Positions 47,595 through 58,114 of a DNA stretch of 64,000 nt are shown here, piece after piece. The notes under the pieces were generated by a model, which was not told the origin of the DNA, made no database searches, and worked only from the letters and a program-made list of their open reading frames with translations. This DNA is from Blasia pusilla (lineage: Eukaryota; Marchantiophyta; Marchantiopsida; Blasiales). The translations under genes and the position numbers were made by a program. The stretch lies in NCBI GenBank assembly GCA_050084515.1, contig CM114271.1, positions 5,642,001 to 5,706,000 on the forward strand, in the 5' to 3' direction. Every line of letters starts with the position of its first letter. The stretch's first letter is position 1.

Positions 47595-49050
47595 GAAAAT
47601 CTGTGAGTTTGTATGATTCAAAACACGAATACTTCAAACGACTGTCCAGTAAGTATACCAGTATCCACGATTTTCTTCAAGACTGGGATATCTTCGTCAT
47701 GTACAATACCATGAACTTCAAACTTGTCCCATGGTGGGGTAATTGTGGATTGCCATAAAGCCGGCTCTCGTAACCACGGTTAGCCACCTAATGAGAACTT
47801 AGCGTCTTTAATGGTGTGTAGAAATTTTCTGATGCGACACCAAAACTCGTGCTTTCCTCTTCTATGTTCTTCTATCCACTTCTACACTCATTTTTTTGAG
47901 GCCGTTATGTAAGCACAAATCTTGAGAAATCAGGCTTCTACTCTCAACGGAAACTCTTGGATACGTATCCTATGCATACTTTACCTGAATCACGTGAATC
48001 GACTGGACTCAACTTGATCCAGAATCCACCTCTTTATCCCCTTGCGACGGTTCTACGGAATGCACAAGGATTAGTGGGCTGGTAGAAATTGAATGAAAGC
48101 TGTACTGCAGATTCCATCGTACAGGCCTATGAGCTGTGAGGTTTGAATATTTAGATTCAGAAAAGCCCAATTGTTTTGTCATTCGGGATTTGAATTTCGT
48201 AACTATGCGGAAATTACACTCGGGACGGCGCGGTAGAGACGCACAATCTGTACCTGTGCAATGAGTAGTCAGTCATTGATCACCACCCCGAGATCCCTGA
48301 ACCTTGTTCTATGCACCCCTAGACAGTCCCATATTCCAGTGTCCTGAATTTGCTAGCTTGTACCTGGTTCCCTCGAGGTAGTCTCGACTTGGAGGTCTCA
48401 GATTGACATGATTGAAGCTCACGCGAAAGCTCACTCACCTCAAGTCCATAGAGAAAGTCTCGTTGTGCAGGGACTTCGGAGTCCGATGCTGCGAACAGTG
48501 CGAAGGATTGCCACGCGTACCAGGTAACAAGGGATTAATTCCAGGGAAGGAATAAAGTGTGGAAAACGACAACTCTCGATTCACATACGGTCTTGCTTCA
48601 AAAGTAAGTATGGTGTGGGTGTGACAATGGCACAGTCCGGTTGCCCCAGGTCTCATGCGTCAGTAGGTCATGGAGGTTCAGATTTCAAATGCGCACGATA
48701 CTTGATAAGTTCCATGACTCATCGGTCGCAGGTGATCCCATGAGACGTGATGTGGAAGTCGCGTTTCACTTGACTAACGACGCGAGAAAGTTAAGATTTC
48801 CCATCCCTGAGATGATTCAAAAAAGTAGATTTTGTGGGAATTGATTTCATCCCTCGTCAGACCTGTCACCTGATGAGAAAGCCCAAGTTCCCTCGGCAAA
48901 ACGAGACACAAAGTGTAGCCTCTCCTGGAGGCTGGAGCTGGGCTATATATCCAGCACCCGGAGCATGGAATGCAACCCACCTTTGAGCGGGTGGGTTGTG
49001 AATACCGCGCGCGGCCGACTGGTCGGAAGAGAGGAAAAGCGTGTAAACTA
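47595..49050. other. no gene seen
   Basis: Probable 3' region of the preceding gene and intergenic DNA. A TATA-like CTATATAT at about 48942 has no downstream frame of interest. 49061-49101 contains an 11-bp inverted repeat (GATGAAGCAAA and its complement). Confidence 0.4.
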
Positions 49051-49355
49051 CCGTCGGGGAGATGAAGCAAACATTATCTACACTAATATTTGCTTCATCT
49101 CTTTCTTAAATTCTAAATAGCCCTCTTCCTGTTTCAATTGGAAAAGAAAAAAAAAATTCCGCTTCTTCAACAAAATTTAAGCACCCACAATTCTTAGCCG
49201 ATGACTACACATTATCGGCACCGGTAACTTAGAAATTTTCTTCATTAATGATTTTTCTTTGTTATGAAATCTTTCTATACACTACATTACGGGTGGAATT
49301 CAACTTTTTATTTCCAAGTGTAATATGTATTCCTTTTTTATTCCTCTAGATAATG

Positions 49356-49665
49356 CTACGTACAATTGATCATGCGAAGAAACGGGAGTATGTAAGTAAA
49401 TCTCATTTTTTTCAAAACTCGACCTTGAGAATTATTTATGGTCATGGAGTTAAGGAATTTAACTCTAAGAAGAATAGGTAAACCAGAATTTGATGCAATT
49501 AATGGAATACAGGGAATAAAAATGCGTTCTCCAAGGTTCTTCCCTCTTATAATTTCCGCATCAATCACATGTTGTACAAATCCTTCAATTACCAATCGTG
49601 TACCATTTGTTTGTCCATTAGAGCCATCCATGTTTTGTAAGAGCATAATTTGTCATCACCCTCAT
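49356..49665 (-). pseudogene. Helitron PIF1 helicase C-terminus, third copy
   Basis: The minus strand reads LLQNMDGSNGQTNGTRLVIE, QHVIDAEIIRGKNLGERIFI and PCIPLIASNSGLP, then MTINNSQGRVLKKMRF (normally MTINKSQGQTLKK). It ends in a stop near 49356. Upstream continuity is lost at about 49665, where an insertion begins. Confidence 0.8.
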
Positions 49666-50800
49666 AACCAAACGAGCACCATGTAGAACATTCAAACTCT
49701 AACGGGCTCACGCTAGGTTGTTTTGGCGTTGGAGTGGTCTCTTGGAAGAGACATAAGAGACACAAGAGATGAGACGCGAACAAGGTTGAGTGTTTCATGC
49801 GTTTATGGTCCCGAGTAGGAAACCTGGACCAAACATGATCCAAGACTTGAGAGGAGTCGAGTCTAGGGAAGTTGGTTGCCAAAGAGGTGGGAACCAGATT
49901 TGGAACGTGACTAGTATTTGGAGTTTTGATTGTATTTTGGACCATAAATTTTAGTCCCAAGATGCTTTTGAGACAAGTAAGGTGGAATTGGAACTTCTGA
50001 TAATTTTACAAAAATAGGATTTTATGGTATAATTTTTATATTTTTTAAAAACTTTGAGAATTTAAACGATGATTGAAGCTTTTCAGTTAAGCTTAGGCAA
50101 AGCCATTCCCAACGCACCAAAGATATCAACAAACGCATAAGGAGAGGGTGAGATATTGGCCAAAAACAGTTGTGCAAGGAGTCGGGTTGAGGGCCAAAAA
50201 CACGGGCTCGAGTGTCTCTTCCCTAAAGGAAGGAGGAGGGCAGCGATCCCCGGAAGGACTAGTAAGGGGGAAGATCCCAAGAGTGTTTGGGACTCAAACC
50301 CCACTTTGGGACGTCGCGGGACGACCCAAGGGCACAAAATGGATCGGGAGTTTTGGCGTTGGGATTCGACACCCAAACCAAGTCCAAAAGATTGGATTTC
50401 GAAGGTCCCTATTTGATAGTAGGGACCGCTAGGTGCATGAACGCAATTTTAGGTGCTTGGACCATCTAGAAAGTCTGTCCCAAGTCTCGAAAGACTTGCC
50501 CATGTTGGGAAGCTGGGAATTAAGAAAGGTTGAGCTTGATGAGGTGTTGAGTTCAGAACTCAATAGGTTGGAAGATCGATTGACCGAGACCAAACTAAGA
50601 TGAGTGTGTTTGGGTGTAGTTCGACAATGAGAGCGTGACATATTAAAGGTACGCTTCAACAACAGTGAAGACTGATGTTCAAAAGGAATAGACACACGAT
50701 ATAATTGGTGAGTCTATTTTCAAACACAAATAATGTGGAGGTAGGCCACAAGGCAGGCATGTACTTGAGAATTTCTTCGCCTAGATATGACTTATACTCT
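49666..50800. other. insertion splitting the minus-strand Helitron helicase
   Basis: The segment interrupts the helicase between the NGTRL block (left) and the NRDVNEID block (right). It contains the LTR-like repeat 50348-50699, preceded by a GC-richer part (50140-50345). No coding sequence was recognised, so it may be a solo LTR plus flank. Confidence 0.55.
50348..50699 (+). repeat. LTR-like dispersed repeat, copy 2
   Basis: Same orientation as copy 1 at 28313-28729 and matching through most of its length. It carries a short deletion relative to copy 1 after TCCCTATTTGATAGTAGGGACC. Confidence 0.7.
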
Positions 50801-50849
50801 CATTCGGGACTAAGTTAACATTGAGGTAAGTACGCTCTTATACATAACC

Positions 50850-51530
50850 TTCATAATATTATGGATTAGATGTACTCATGAACATATATGATATGGATAA
50901 CTTACTTATATGAATGGAAAATCATTATTACTTATCCATGGAATCGAGAGATGACTTCATCGTCTATCTCATTGACATCTCTATTTCGTGGTGTCAAAAT
51001 AGTTGTATCTCTCGAAAGGTTGATGTCATACAAGAGTTGAGGATCATTTCCATAAATAGTATCAATAAGATCACTTATTTTCTTACTTTTGGTAACCATA
51101 TCAGGTGGCAATTGTATAAAATCATCTCCCAAGTGTAATTGCAACGGTACGCAACCTTCTTCCACTTCCAATAACCAATCAGCAAAAGCTTGTTGGTGAA
51201 TGTGCATATGACCTTTCAACCTTTGAACTCTCATATTTTTACTTAACTTCATCACCCTTACCTGAGACTATAACATTGATCTCTTTAAATTGGCTTGCAT
51301 AATTTTTGGACAATCCCCATGACGAATAATTGGTAAGACTTGGAGGAAATCACCACTAAATATTATCAACTTCCCCCCAAAGGATTCATGCCTCAATTCC
51401 TTGCAGACCACTCCCATAAAATATTATAAGGTACAAATTTATGCCTCAAATGCATGACGATGAGTCATGGGTACTTCATCCCATATAATAAAGTGAAGCT
51501 CATCAGATTAGGTGTGTTGCACAACTATTG
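50850..51530 (-). pseudogene. Helitron PIF1 helicase, central part, third copy
   Basis: The minus strand reads FIIWDEVPMTHRH-like Walker B remains near 51490-51460, then 51255-50932: MMKLSKNMRVQRLKGHMHIH, GDDFIQLPPDMVTKSKKISD and NLSRDTTILTPRNRDVNEID. It is the same family as the 15-22 kb and 24-25 kb copies. A stop at the His-Gly near 50933 and loss upstream of 51530 mark the limits. Confidence 0.8.
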
Positions 51531-51639
51531 ACTAGCAATCTATATACTACGTAAAAATGAAATAAACTTGAACTTGTGAAATATATTAGAACTTGGAAAT
51601 TCAAGGTAGAGGCTTCACTCTTCTCTTCTTGAAAAGAGA

Positions 51640-51835
51640 AGGCCACTAGCCCGTCGTGCGGGCCTTGTGCGGGCTTGAGCCCGCCCAATGGGGGCCAAGC
51701 CCGCCCTACGGGCCTAGTTGCGGCCACACAACGGGGTGCACGCTTCGTTAGCCCGGGTCTATGTGGCAGGCTCTAAGCGGGCTCCGGGCGGGCTCGGATG
51801 CGGGCTCGAGTAACGGATGTACATGGAGGGTGTGG
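51640..51835 (-). mobile_element. Helitron 3'-end-like terminus in a GC-rich hairpin cluster
   Basis: On the minus strand GCCCGCACGACGGG is followed directly by CTAG (51646-51649) and T, the textbook plant Helitron 3' end. Upstream (to about 51830 on the plus axis) CGGGC and GCCCG alternate many times, so several alternative hairpins can form. The matching 5' end was not identified, so the length is unknown. Confidence 0.5.
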
Positions 51836-51988
51836 GGTTGCCGGAGGAGGAGGAAATTATTCAAGTACACTCACTAAACCAGTTTTCAAGAGGTTCCAAT
51901 GCTAAGGCATCATGATACCTATTTTCGTTTTCACTTGCATTATACTTAGTTTCATGATGTACTTTCATGTGTTCTCTTTATAGAGTTT

Positions 51989-52479
51989 CTTAGGTTCATG
52001 TCAAGGACTCTTTTCATGTGGGAGTGTGCAAGGTGGACTGTCAAATCATTGACTCTTTGGACAAGGATGGTGCGTGCCCAACAAGAAAATAGTCCCAAAC
52101 TTGCCGAAACAAGGCAAGAGTCAGTCCCACCAACACAAAGATTTCAGAGTCTTCCTAGTTGGGGGATGACAAGAACTCATTTAGAACTCCAACCTCCAAG
52201 CTAAAGAGGTCTGACAGTTGTGCCGCAAGTGTCAATAGAAGGGTCTCCCCAAGGTTGTCTAGGAAACAAGTGCAAGAGGCCTCTGAATACGTTGAAGACC
52301 AAGGAGGTGATGAATCGCCAAGCCCTGACCATGTCAAGAGCAAGCACACTAGACTTGCTCCTAAAGCGAGGCCATATGTTCCACCATGTCGCATCAAAGT
52401 CACCTCCAAGATTATGCAACCAGCAAAGAGATCAATTACTGTGACAAAGGCATGTAATGAAACTCCCGCTGATTACTAG
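51989..52479 (+). pseudogene. exon-like relic of an unknown basic nuclear-type protein
   Basis: After a TTTCTTAG acceptor, one frame runs 163 codons with only two in-frame TAG stops (about 52088 and 52160), as if two CAG or other codons had mutated. It includes DDKNSFRTPTSKLKRSDS, NRRVSPRLSRKQVQEASEYV and RPYVPPCRIKVTSKIM, and ends in a stop at 52477-52479. The composition suggests a chromatin-associated protein. It may be the first part of the same relic as 53476-54110. Confidence 0.45.
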
Positions 52480-52685
52480 GTATATTGTTGCACCCCCAAT
52501 TCACTTAATCTCAACATGATGAAAGTGTTGAATGAGACACATCTGATGACTTCAACCATAGAATTTTGTTCCGCACTTCATAATACAATAGATGTGAGGT
52601 TCAACAAGTTGAACACATGTACATTGAATTGTAGTGTGTCACCTTGTTTGAGAGCTACTAATTTTGTTTCATGACATTTCTTAGG

Positions 52686-54110
52686 TCTTTGTCAATGCAC
52701 AAGACGGTAGGAGAAATGACAATGGGTCGGTTGGTGAACAAGGAGTACATGTAAGATTTGTCCACTCATGATTTTTTCTTCTTTGAGTCCTTTTATATTT
52801 GTACACCTTTGGCTTGATTAAGGGTCTTCTTCAAGGGGTGACAGTGACAGTGAGGGGTTGAGCTCAATGGCTACTATTACTTCCTTAGGTCCACACCACT
52901 TTAGAGGAGGACATAAGTTTCCTAACTGCAAAGAATCGAGACAACCACTAGTATCCATGATCAGGTAACAAAGGCATGCTCATTCGGTTATACATGTTGT
53001 ACATGGGTATTTTTTTGGTAAATAGTACTTGAATCACTCACTAATTTTTCTGTTTAGGTTGTTGTGCCAATACATAAAAAGACTCCGACCCAACTGCGCG
53101 TGCAGACTCGTTGGCTACTCTTGCAACAAAACATGTCTTACATGCCTTGTTTTCCAGTTGCTATACTAACATTCTTGTGGCCAACTACACTAGTAGTTGG
53201 CCACTTGAGCTTTCATGTATGACAAAGTAAATTTCCACCTATTATCTATTAAACCATATTGGTTTTCTTGTCAAGTTGTACGAAAGATTTTTTATGGCCC
53301 TGAAATACTTAAGTCAAGACCTAAGAAACATACTAGCTCGCAGGAGATAAACTCAAGTAAGGGAATACCGAGGGGAATACTAGAAAACTTGTTTTAAAAG
53401 CAAATAGGGTTTTTTTGCTACTACCATACCCACATGTGTTGGTGATCTATATTCAATGGCTACTTCTATTGTTAGCCTCTAATAGGTAGACCTGGATTTG
53501 ATGGGTTGTTTTGCATAAGTGAGCCACAACATCTGCGCCACTCAACCCTTTCAGATCCACATGGGCTGAATAGGAGGCTAGCTTCAACTCCACACCTATT
53601 CCAGACTTGGGGATGCCTTGGATGCAACCCCTGCCTTATTGAATCTTGTGGACAGTGTGAACTCAAGGTAAGCATGTAGATCTCATCTACCGCATCGTCA
53701 TGTAAAGATGGCAAGTAGTGGGTTCTTGTTGCCTAGTAAGTGATGAGCTTTGTGACTTGTATGATTTCTATCTCCTATAGGATAAGCTCTGTGTTTTTTT
53801 GTTATGGCAAATACATACATATAACAACGGAGGAAATTTTGAATATCTTCCAATTTTGAGCCGAGGTAGCCTTCAATCTCCATTGTGGAAAATAGTTTGG
53901 ACTTTTGATGCGATCTCCATTATAGCATTGCCAATTTTATAAACTTTACATGTTGTATAGGTTCTGTGCGGATTGCATAAAAAAATACGTCGAGAGGAAC
54001 TTGGATAGGAGTTCAATGACATTTCCAATTTTGTATATATTCCTCTTTCATGATGTGTCGAAACACATTAACAAGTATGCGGCCTATGCAATTAGTAATA
54101 CTAAAAGAAG
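52686..54110 (+). pseudogene. zinc-finger gene relic (three or more exons)
   Basis: 52686 to about 52749 (after TTCTTAG, before GTAAGA) reads VFVNAQDGRRNDNGSVGEQG. An exon-like block starts after TGTTTAG at about 53059. 53476-53667 is a fully open 64-codon block between TTGTTAG and AAG/GTAAGC; it ends in a cysteine cluster, CLGCNPCLIESCGQC. 53962-54110 reads FCADCIKKYVERNLDR after TTGTATAG. The order CxxC, CxxC, then FCxxCIKK recalls the zinc module of plant zf-4CXXC_R1 or KDM3/IBM1-type proteins; a CXXC finger is the other option. The phase between the last two blocks is off by one nucleotide, so as it stands it is broken or mis-modelled. Confidence 0.4.
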
Positions 54111-54119
54111 TTAAAAAGT

Positions 54120-55780
54120 AAATATTATTTTAAATATAATTGTATGAATTTAAAGTACTGTAGGGAAAAGTAAGTTTTGTAGCTTTAGGTAGGTGTTGCA
54201 TAAATTTGGCTAAGAAAGAATTTGTATGAATGGGAAAGAAAATAATTTATTGGTGACCATTTATCAATGTTATGGGGATAATGTAATAATTTTTACGTTG
54301 GCTTTGAATATCAAAACATGAAAGAATTTATCGAGAGTATTGGTGACAGTAGTTAATTCATTAAGGAATGTTTGATATGATTTTTTTTGGTGCAGTTAAG
54401 GAATGTGAAAGAAATGTGTGCCGAAAATAAGTCTTAGAAAGAAATCAAACGATAAACATAGTATTCCACCCAGAGGGTAGGACATGCAAGAAAGTAAAAG
54501 TAAAAGTGGATATTCATTCTGTAAGGAAAAGTAATTTAGTCCATATTTATCCAAAATCTTTATAAAAGGCGTTGGTGTGAGTGAACTAGCAAACCACTCA
54601 TAAATGCATAAAAGTACAATTGAAGTAGCATGTTCCAAAAACCATGATCTAAAGTGCACACGGGATATGAGAGCACTTCAGCTGAAGATTTGAACAACAA
54701 GTTTAATCTAAACCATATTGTATAGGATGTCATCTATCCTCTATAGTCTCTCAACATGGACTGAATTATACTAAGTGGTGGACTATCTTCTATACGGGGA
54801 CCAAAAAGCCTTGCAAAATCAAAAACTTGATTTCTGATTTCCTACAACTGACTTTTGAGAGCTTAAATCTCAACAACGTCTTGTTGGTTTTGTTGAAGTA
54901 AAGAAAAGAGTGCTTCATTGAGGTCGTTCATCAGTGTAGGCAAGTGCAGGCTGTTGTACTCTACTACACGGATGGAATATGTATAATCATCATCGGATGA
55001 TTGTACTCTCATTTCATCACTACTAATGCCTTGATGGTAGTGAATGTTGACATCTCTCTCCCTGGAGTGAATTTTGTTGGCTTGTCAAGCAGCATGCAAT
55101 GATGATACAACTTGATGCATGGGTCCGCGATGAACTAGTTGGCCTACACGCAAACCTGATCTCTAAGAAATAGAAGCAAACAAATTTATGAACATTAGAA
55201 TTTATCATTGGTGTAGAATTTAAAATGAAGACAATGAGGAAAGGAAAGTGGAACAAATAAATAGTGTAGTGCACTCTATCACAATTGAGAAGAGAATTAT
55301 GCAATAAAGATATCACAGGATTGTAATCTAGAAGTACGGTTAGAACAAATATGGACATAAATATACAGATGAGAAAAAGTCAGAATAGAAATGAAAGAAA
55401 ATTCACAACTGGTATGAGAGGTATTCATAAATCCAGCAAACATAATTTAATGAAAACTTGTACTTTTATATTAGATATATAGTAGAAGAAAGCTCCGAAC
55501 AGTTACAAAATGTATGCAAAAGCATAGATAAAGATTGTGTGTAAGGTAGCACCGATAGCTTTCTAAGTAGCAGAAATGCAAAGCAATAAAAAATCAGCAG
55601 TATGAAATCAAAATGTATGCTAATGGAGAGTGGTGTTTATCATTGCAGTTGTGACCTGCAAAACTAGAACACATGGTACGAGTACAATTCATTGAAGCAA
55701 ATTGAGCAAGAATGGAAAAAGAAACAAAGCAATAGCCTTATATCTTGCCAAGGGTTGGTTTGTACTTCAGGCACATTTGC
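54120..55780. other. AT-rich stretch, no gene seen
   Basis: Frames up to 111 codons exist on the minus strand but lack motifs, and their composition follows the AT bias. Confidence 0.45.
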
Positions 55781-55790
55781 GCTTGTTAGC

Positions 55791-56480
55791 TTATGTAACA
55801 AGAAGGTTTGTATCATAAGTGACATTTGCTAGGTTTGGTAAAGAAAGATTGGTCACGGACATTGGGTTGGCATGTGGCAAAGTTGAAGATGATGCCTGGG
55901 ATGGAACAACGGCAGGTGTAGAGGAAACAAGGATGACATCCTCAAACTCAGGAAATAGCTGCATATGCGGAGGATTATAAAGGTCAATAGGTAGGGGGGC
56001 AAACTGTGGGAGCTTGCCATCATCATGTGCAGTTTTCATGCCACGAATTAATTAAGGTGCTTTTACAGAGGAGGAATCTAGTAATATTGTAAGTGGTAGA
56101 TGCATCTAATGTATGAGTGTTATGAGTTGTTTAAATGGATGTCACCATTGATGTTCCCAAAATGATGGCTGACGCCTAGATTGTCTAAATACTTCATTTG
56201 ATTCTCAGTAGGCGATGTATAGCGTGGCCTCACATCCTCTTGCTCAGTGTTAATGTCGTTTAAAATCATGGTGGAAAAAATGAAATAGTTCATAGGAACT
56301 TGAGAAGTGAGTGTTAGCAAATGAGGTTTGTTACTTTACAAAGTCAATTCCTCCAAAGTATCGCCCCAAGTGAATGACTGCTGAACTGCATTGGCCAATC
56401 TGAGGAATTTGAACAATAGGATGAGGCTTGCCCGCTGATCTTGCAACTCGTTCACGTATGGAGCTACCTTGGGATGCCAT
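55791..56480 (-). pseudogene. small minus-strand frames downstream of the PIF1-type relic
   Basis: An ATG at 56480 opens 48 codons (MASQGSSIRERVARSAGKPH, then IHLGRYFGGIDFVK) to a stop near 56334. 56320-56120 and 56039-55791 follow in other frames (Ser/Pro/Leu-rich). They read in the same direction as the helicase relic and may be a second product or exons of that element. Family not recognised. Confidence 0.3.
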
Positions 56481-56581
56481 CCTTCTTAAAATGATAACAA
56501 AGAAAATTAATCTTGCAAATGATGATTATCTTGTCCAAATTCTTGGAAATCTGTAGGATGTAGTTCCCCAAAAATCCCTAG

Positions 56582-57733
56582 CTAGTTTATAGCCTTTACT
56601 TGAGATAGCATGACATAAGCAAGGTCTATAGCAAATACAGACTTGATAACCAAAAGACAAGGACCATAAATTGTTGAACCGTGACTCTTGTGACCCGTCA
56701 TTGCGTATCTGAGAGTTAGTGGGAATGGCCTTTTAAAATACTTCTGTTGGGATGCATACGTGAGAGTTGCAAATTTTGATCTACTAATGATCAAATATTT
56801 GTTGCTTCATAATATGCTGATCATAATACCTACCAAGCCCTCACCATTGTAAATTAAGTATATCACCTTTGCTAAGGAGCCATTGGCACCTTGCAGCCTC
56901 AAATTGATATTTGAAGTAAGCATAACAACAAAATGCAAGGAAACATATGGTAACCGGTGGAGTGTGGTGTCTTCTAACCAAGCACTAAATTCAGGTGTGA
57001 GTGGAGCATCTGATGTAACAAGCACTTTCATAATAGATGCATCCCCAAACAATCGTCTTAAAGCAAGTACATTGAACACTGACACATCTTCACAGTGTGT
57101 GCATATAATTGTTGTGTCATGGTGAATGAAATCAATAGCTTCATTTTCTAAGACAAAATAATCGGACAACCAACTATTAAGCTCAAATTATGTAGGTGGT
57201 GTGTTTCTAATAGAAGTAAGAAATTTAAGGTACTCTGGGTCATGTGAATGCCTCACTGGAGTTGACAATTGAAAGGTCATGATATTGTGGAAGAATATCT
57301 CAACATTGAACACTCGTCTATAACAACCACTTGAGCAGACTTCAACCTTCAAAAAGTATCAGAACTAGGGTGCATTCTTGGGAGATCACCTTTTATGGGT
57401 GTAGCAAAGGCAGAATGAACACTTGTGACCTCATTGTGAAGCCTAATAGCAACAATTCCTATAGTTTTTGTTAGCAATGGGCTCATTGTTGCCCGAGTCC
57501 ATATTTTGTGCATGAATGTTATGAAATGTGTCTTGCCACAACTAGGTGGACCTTTTAGAAGTACAAGACTTGACGCAAGGCTGTGGAGAGTATTAAAAAG
57601 AGTTAATTTCTCATCATTAAGACTAGAGAGATCAATGTTCCGGGAATGGACCTCATGTAGTGGTGATGAACAAGAATTATGGCATGAAGAGGTCAAGAGC
57701 ATGTCACTAATGTTTATATCTAGTTCAGGTGAA
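56582..57733 (-). pseudogene. divergent PIF1-type DNA helicase relic
   Basis: The minus strand reads Walker A as LVLLKGPPSCGKTHFITFMH (normally GxxGTGKT/S), then IGIVAIRLHNEVTSVHSAFA, and at 57169-56807 the segment TTIICTHCEDVSVFNVLALR. 56794-56582 contains the terminal SF1B motifs as FPLTLRYAMTGHKSHGSTIY and FAIDLAYVMLSQVKAIN. The sequence differs strongly from the Helitron PIF1 copies elsewhere in the window, so it represents another family, perhaps another Helitron lineage. Stops and frameshifts show decay. The frame runs on beyond 57733 into LTR sequence. Confidence 0.75.
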
Positions 57734-58114
57734 TCTTTTAGGATAGATCGATGAGATCTAGTAGAGCAAGTTTGGGAGTAGTGGAGGACAGGCTCATGAG
57801 ATCGAGGATAACCTATTGAGGCCCCAAGAAACCTGAGGGAGCTGGTTTCCCCTTCGTTTCGGCTCATTTTGGAGCCATATTGAAGAACTTACTATTTTGG
57901 GCGATTACCATTTTGAGTATATGATCAAATTTTTTTTTTTGAAAGTGTCCCTTGACCTCCTACATCAGTTCAAGAGCCAAGGAGATGACTTGGGAGCATA
58001 TGTTACCATGGAGAGAGCTTGGGAGAGGGGAGGGGTATACCTCAAGGAGAGAGAGCTTGACAACTCATTCTCTCTTTGTTGAATCTCTTGGCATGAGGGG
58101 GCGGAGTTATGGTC
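57734..58114 (+). repeat. gypsy LTR, left copy (truncated)
   Basis: Matches 63665-64000 in the same orientation (TCCTACATCAGTTCAAGAGC, GTTACCATGGAGAGAGCTTG and so on), with small indels. In this copy TTTTTTTTTT and GAGAGAGAGC runs are expanded. Confidence 0.85.

Noticed and set aside
55023-55358. 111-codon minus-strand frame with hydrophobic stretches
   Set aside because: Phe/Leu/Ile content follows AT-rich DNA. No neighbouring exon or homology is apparent.
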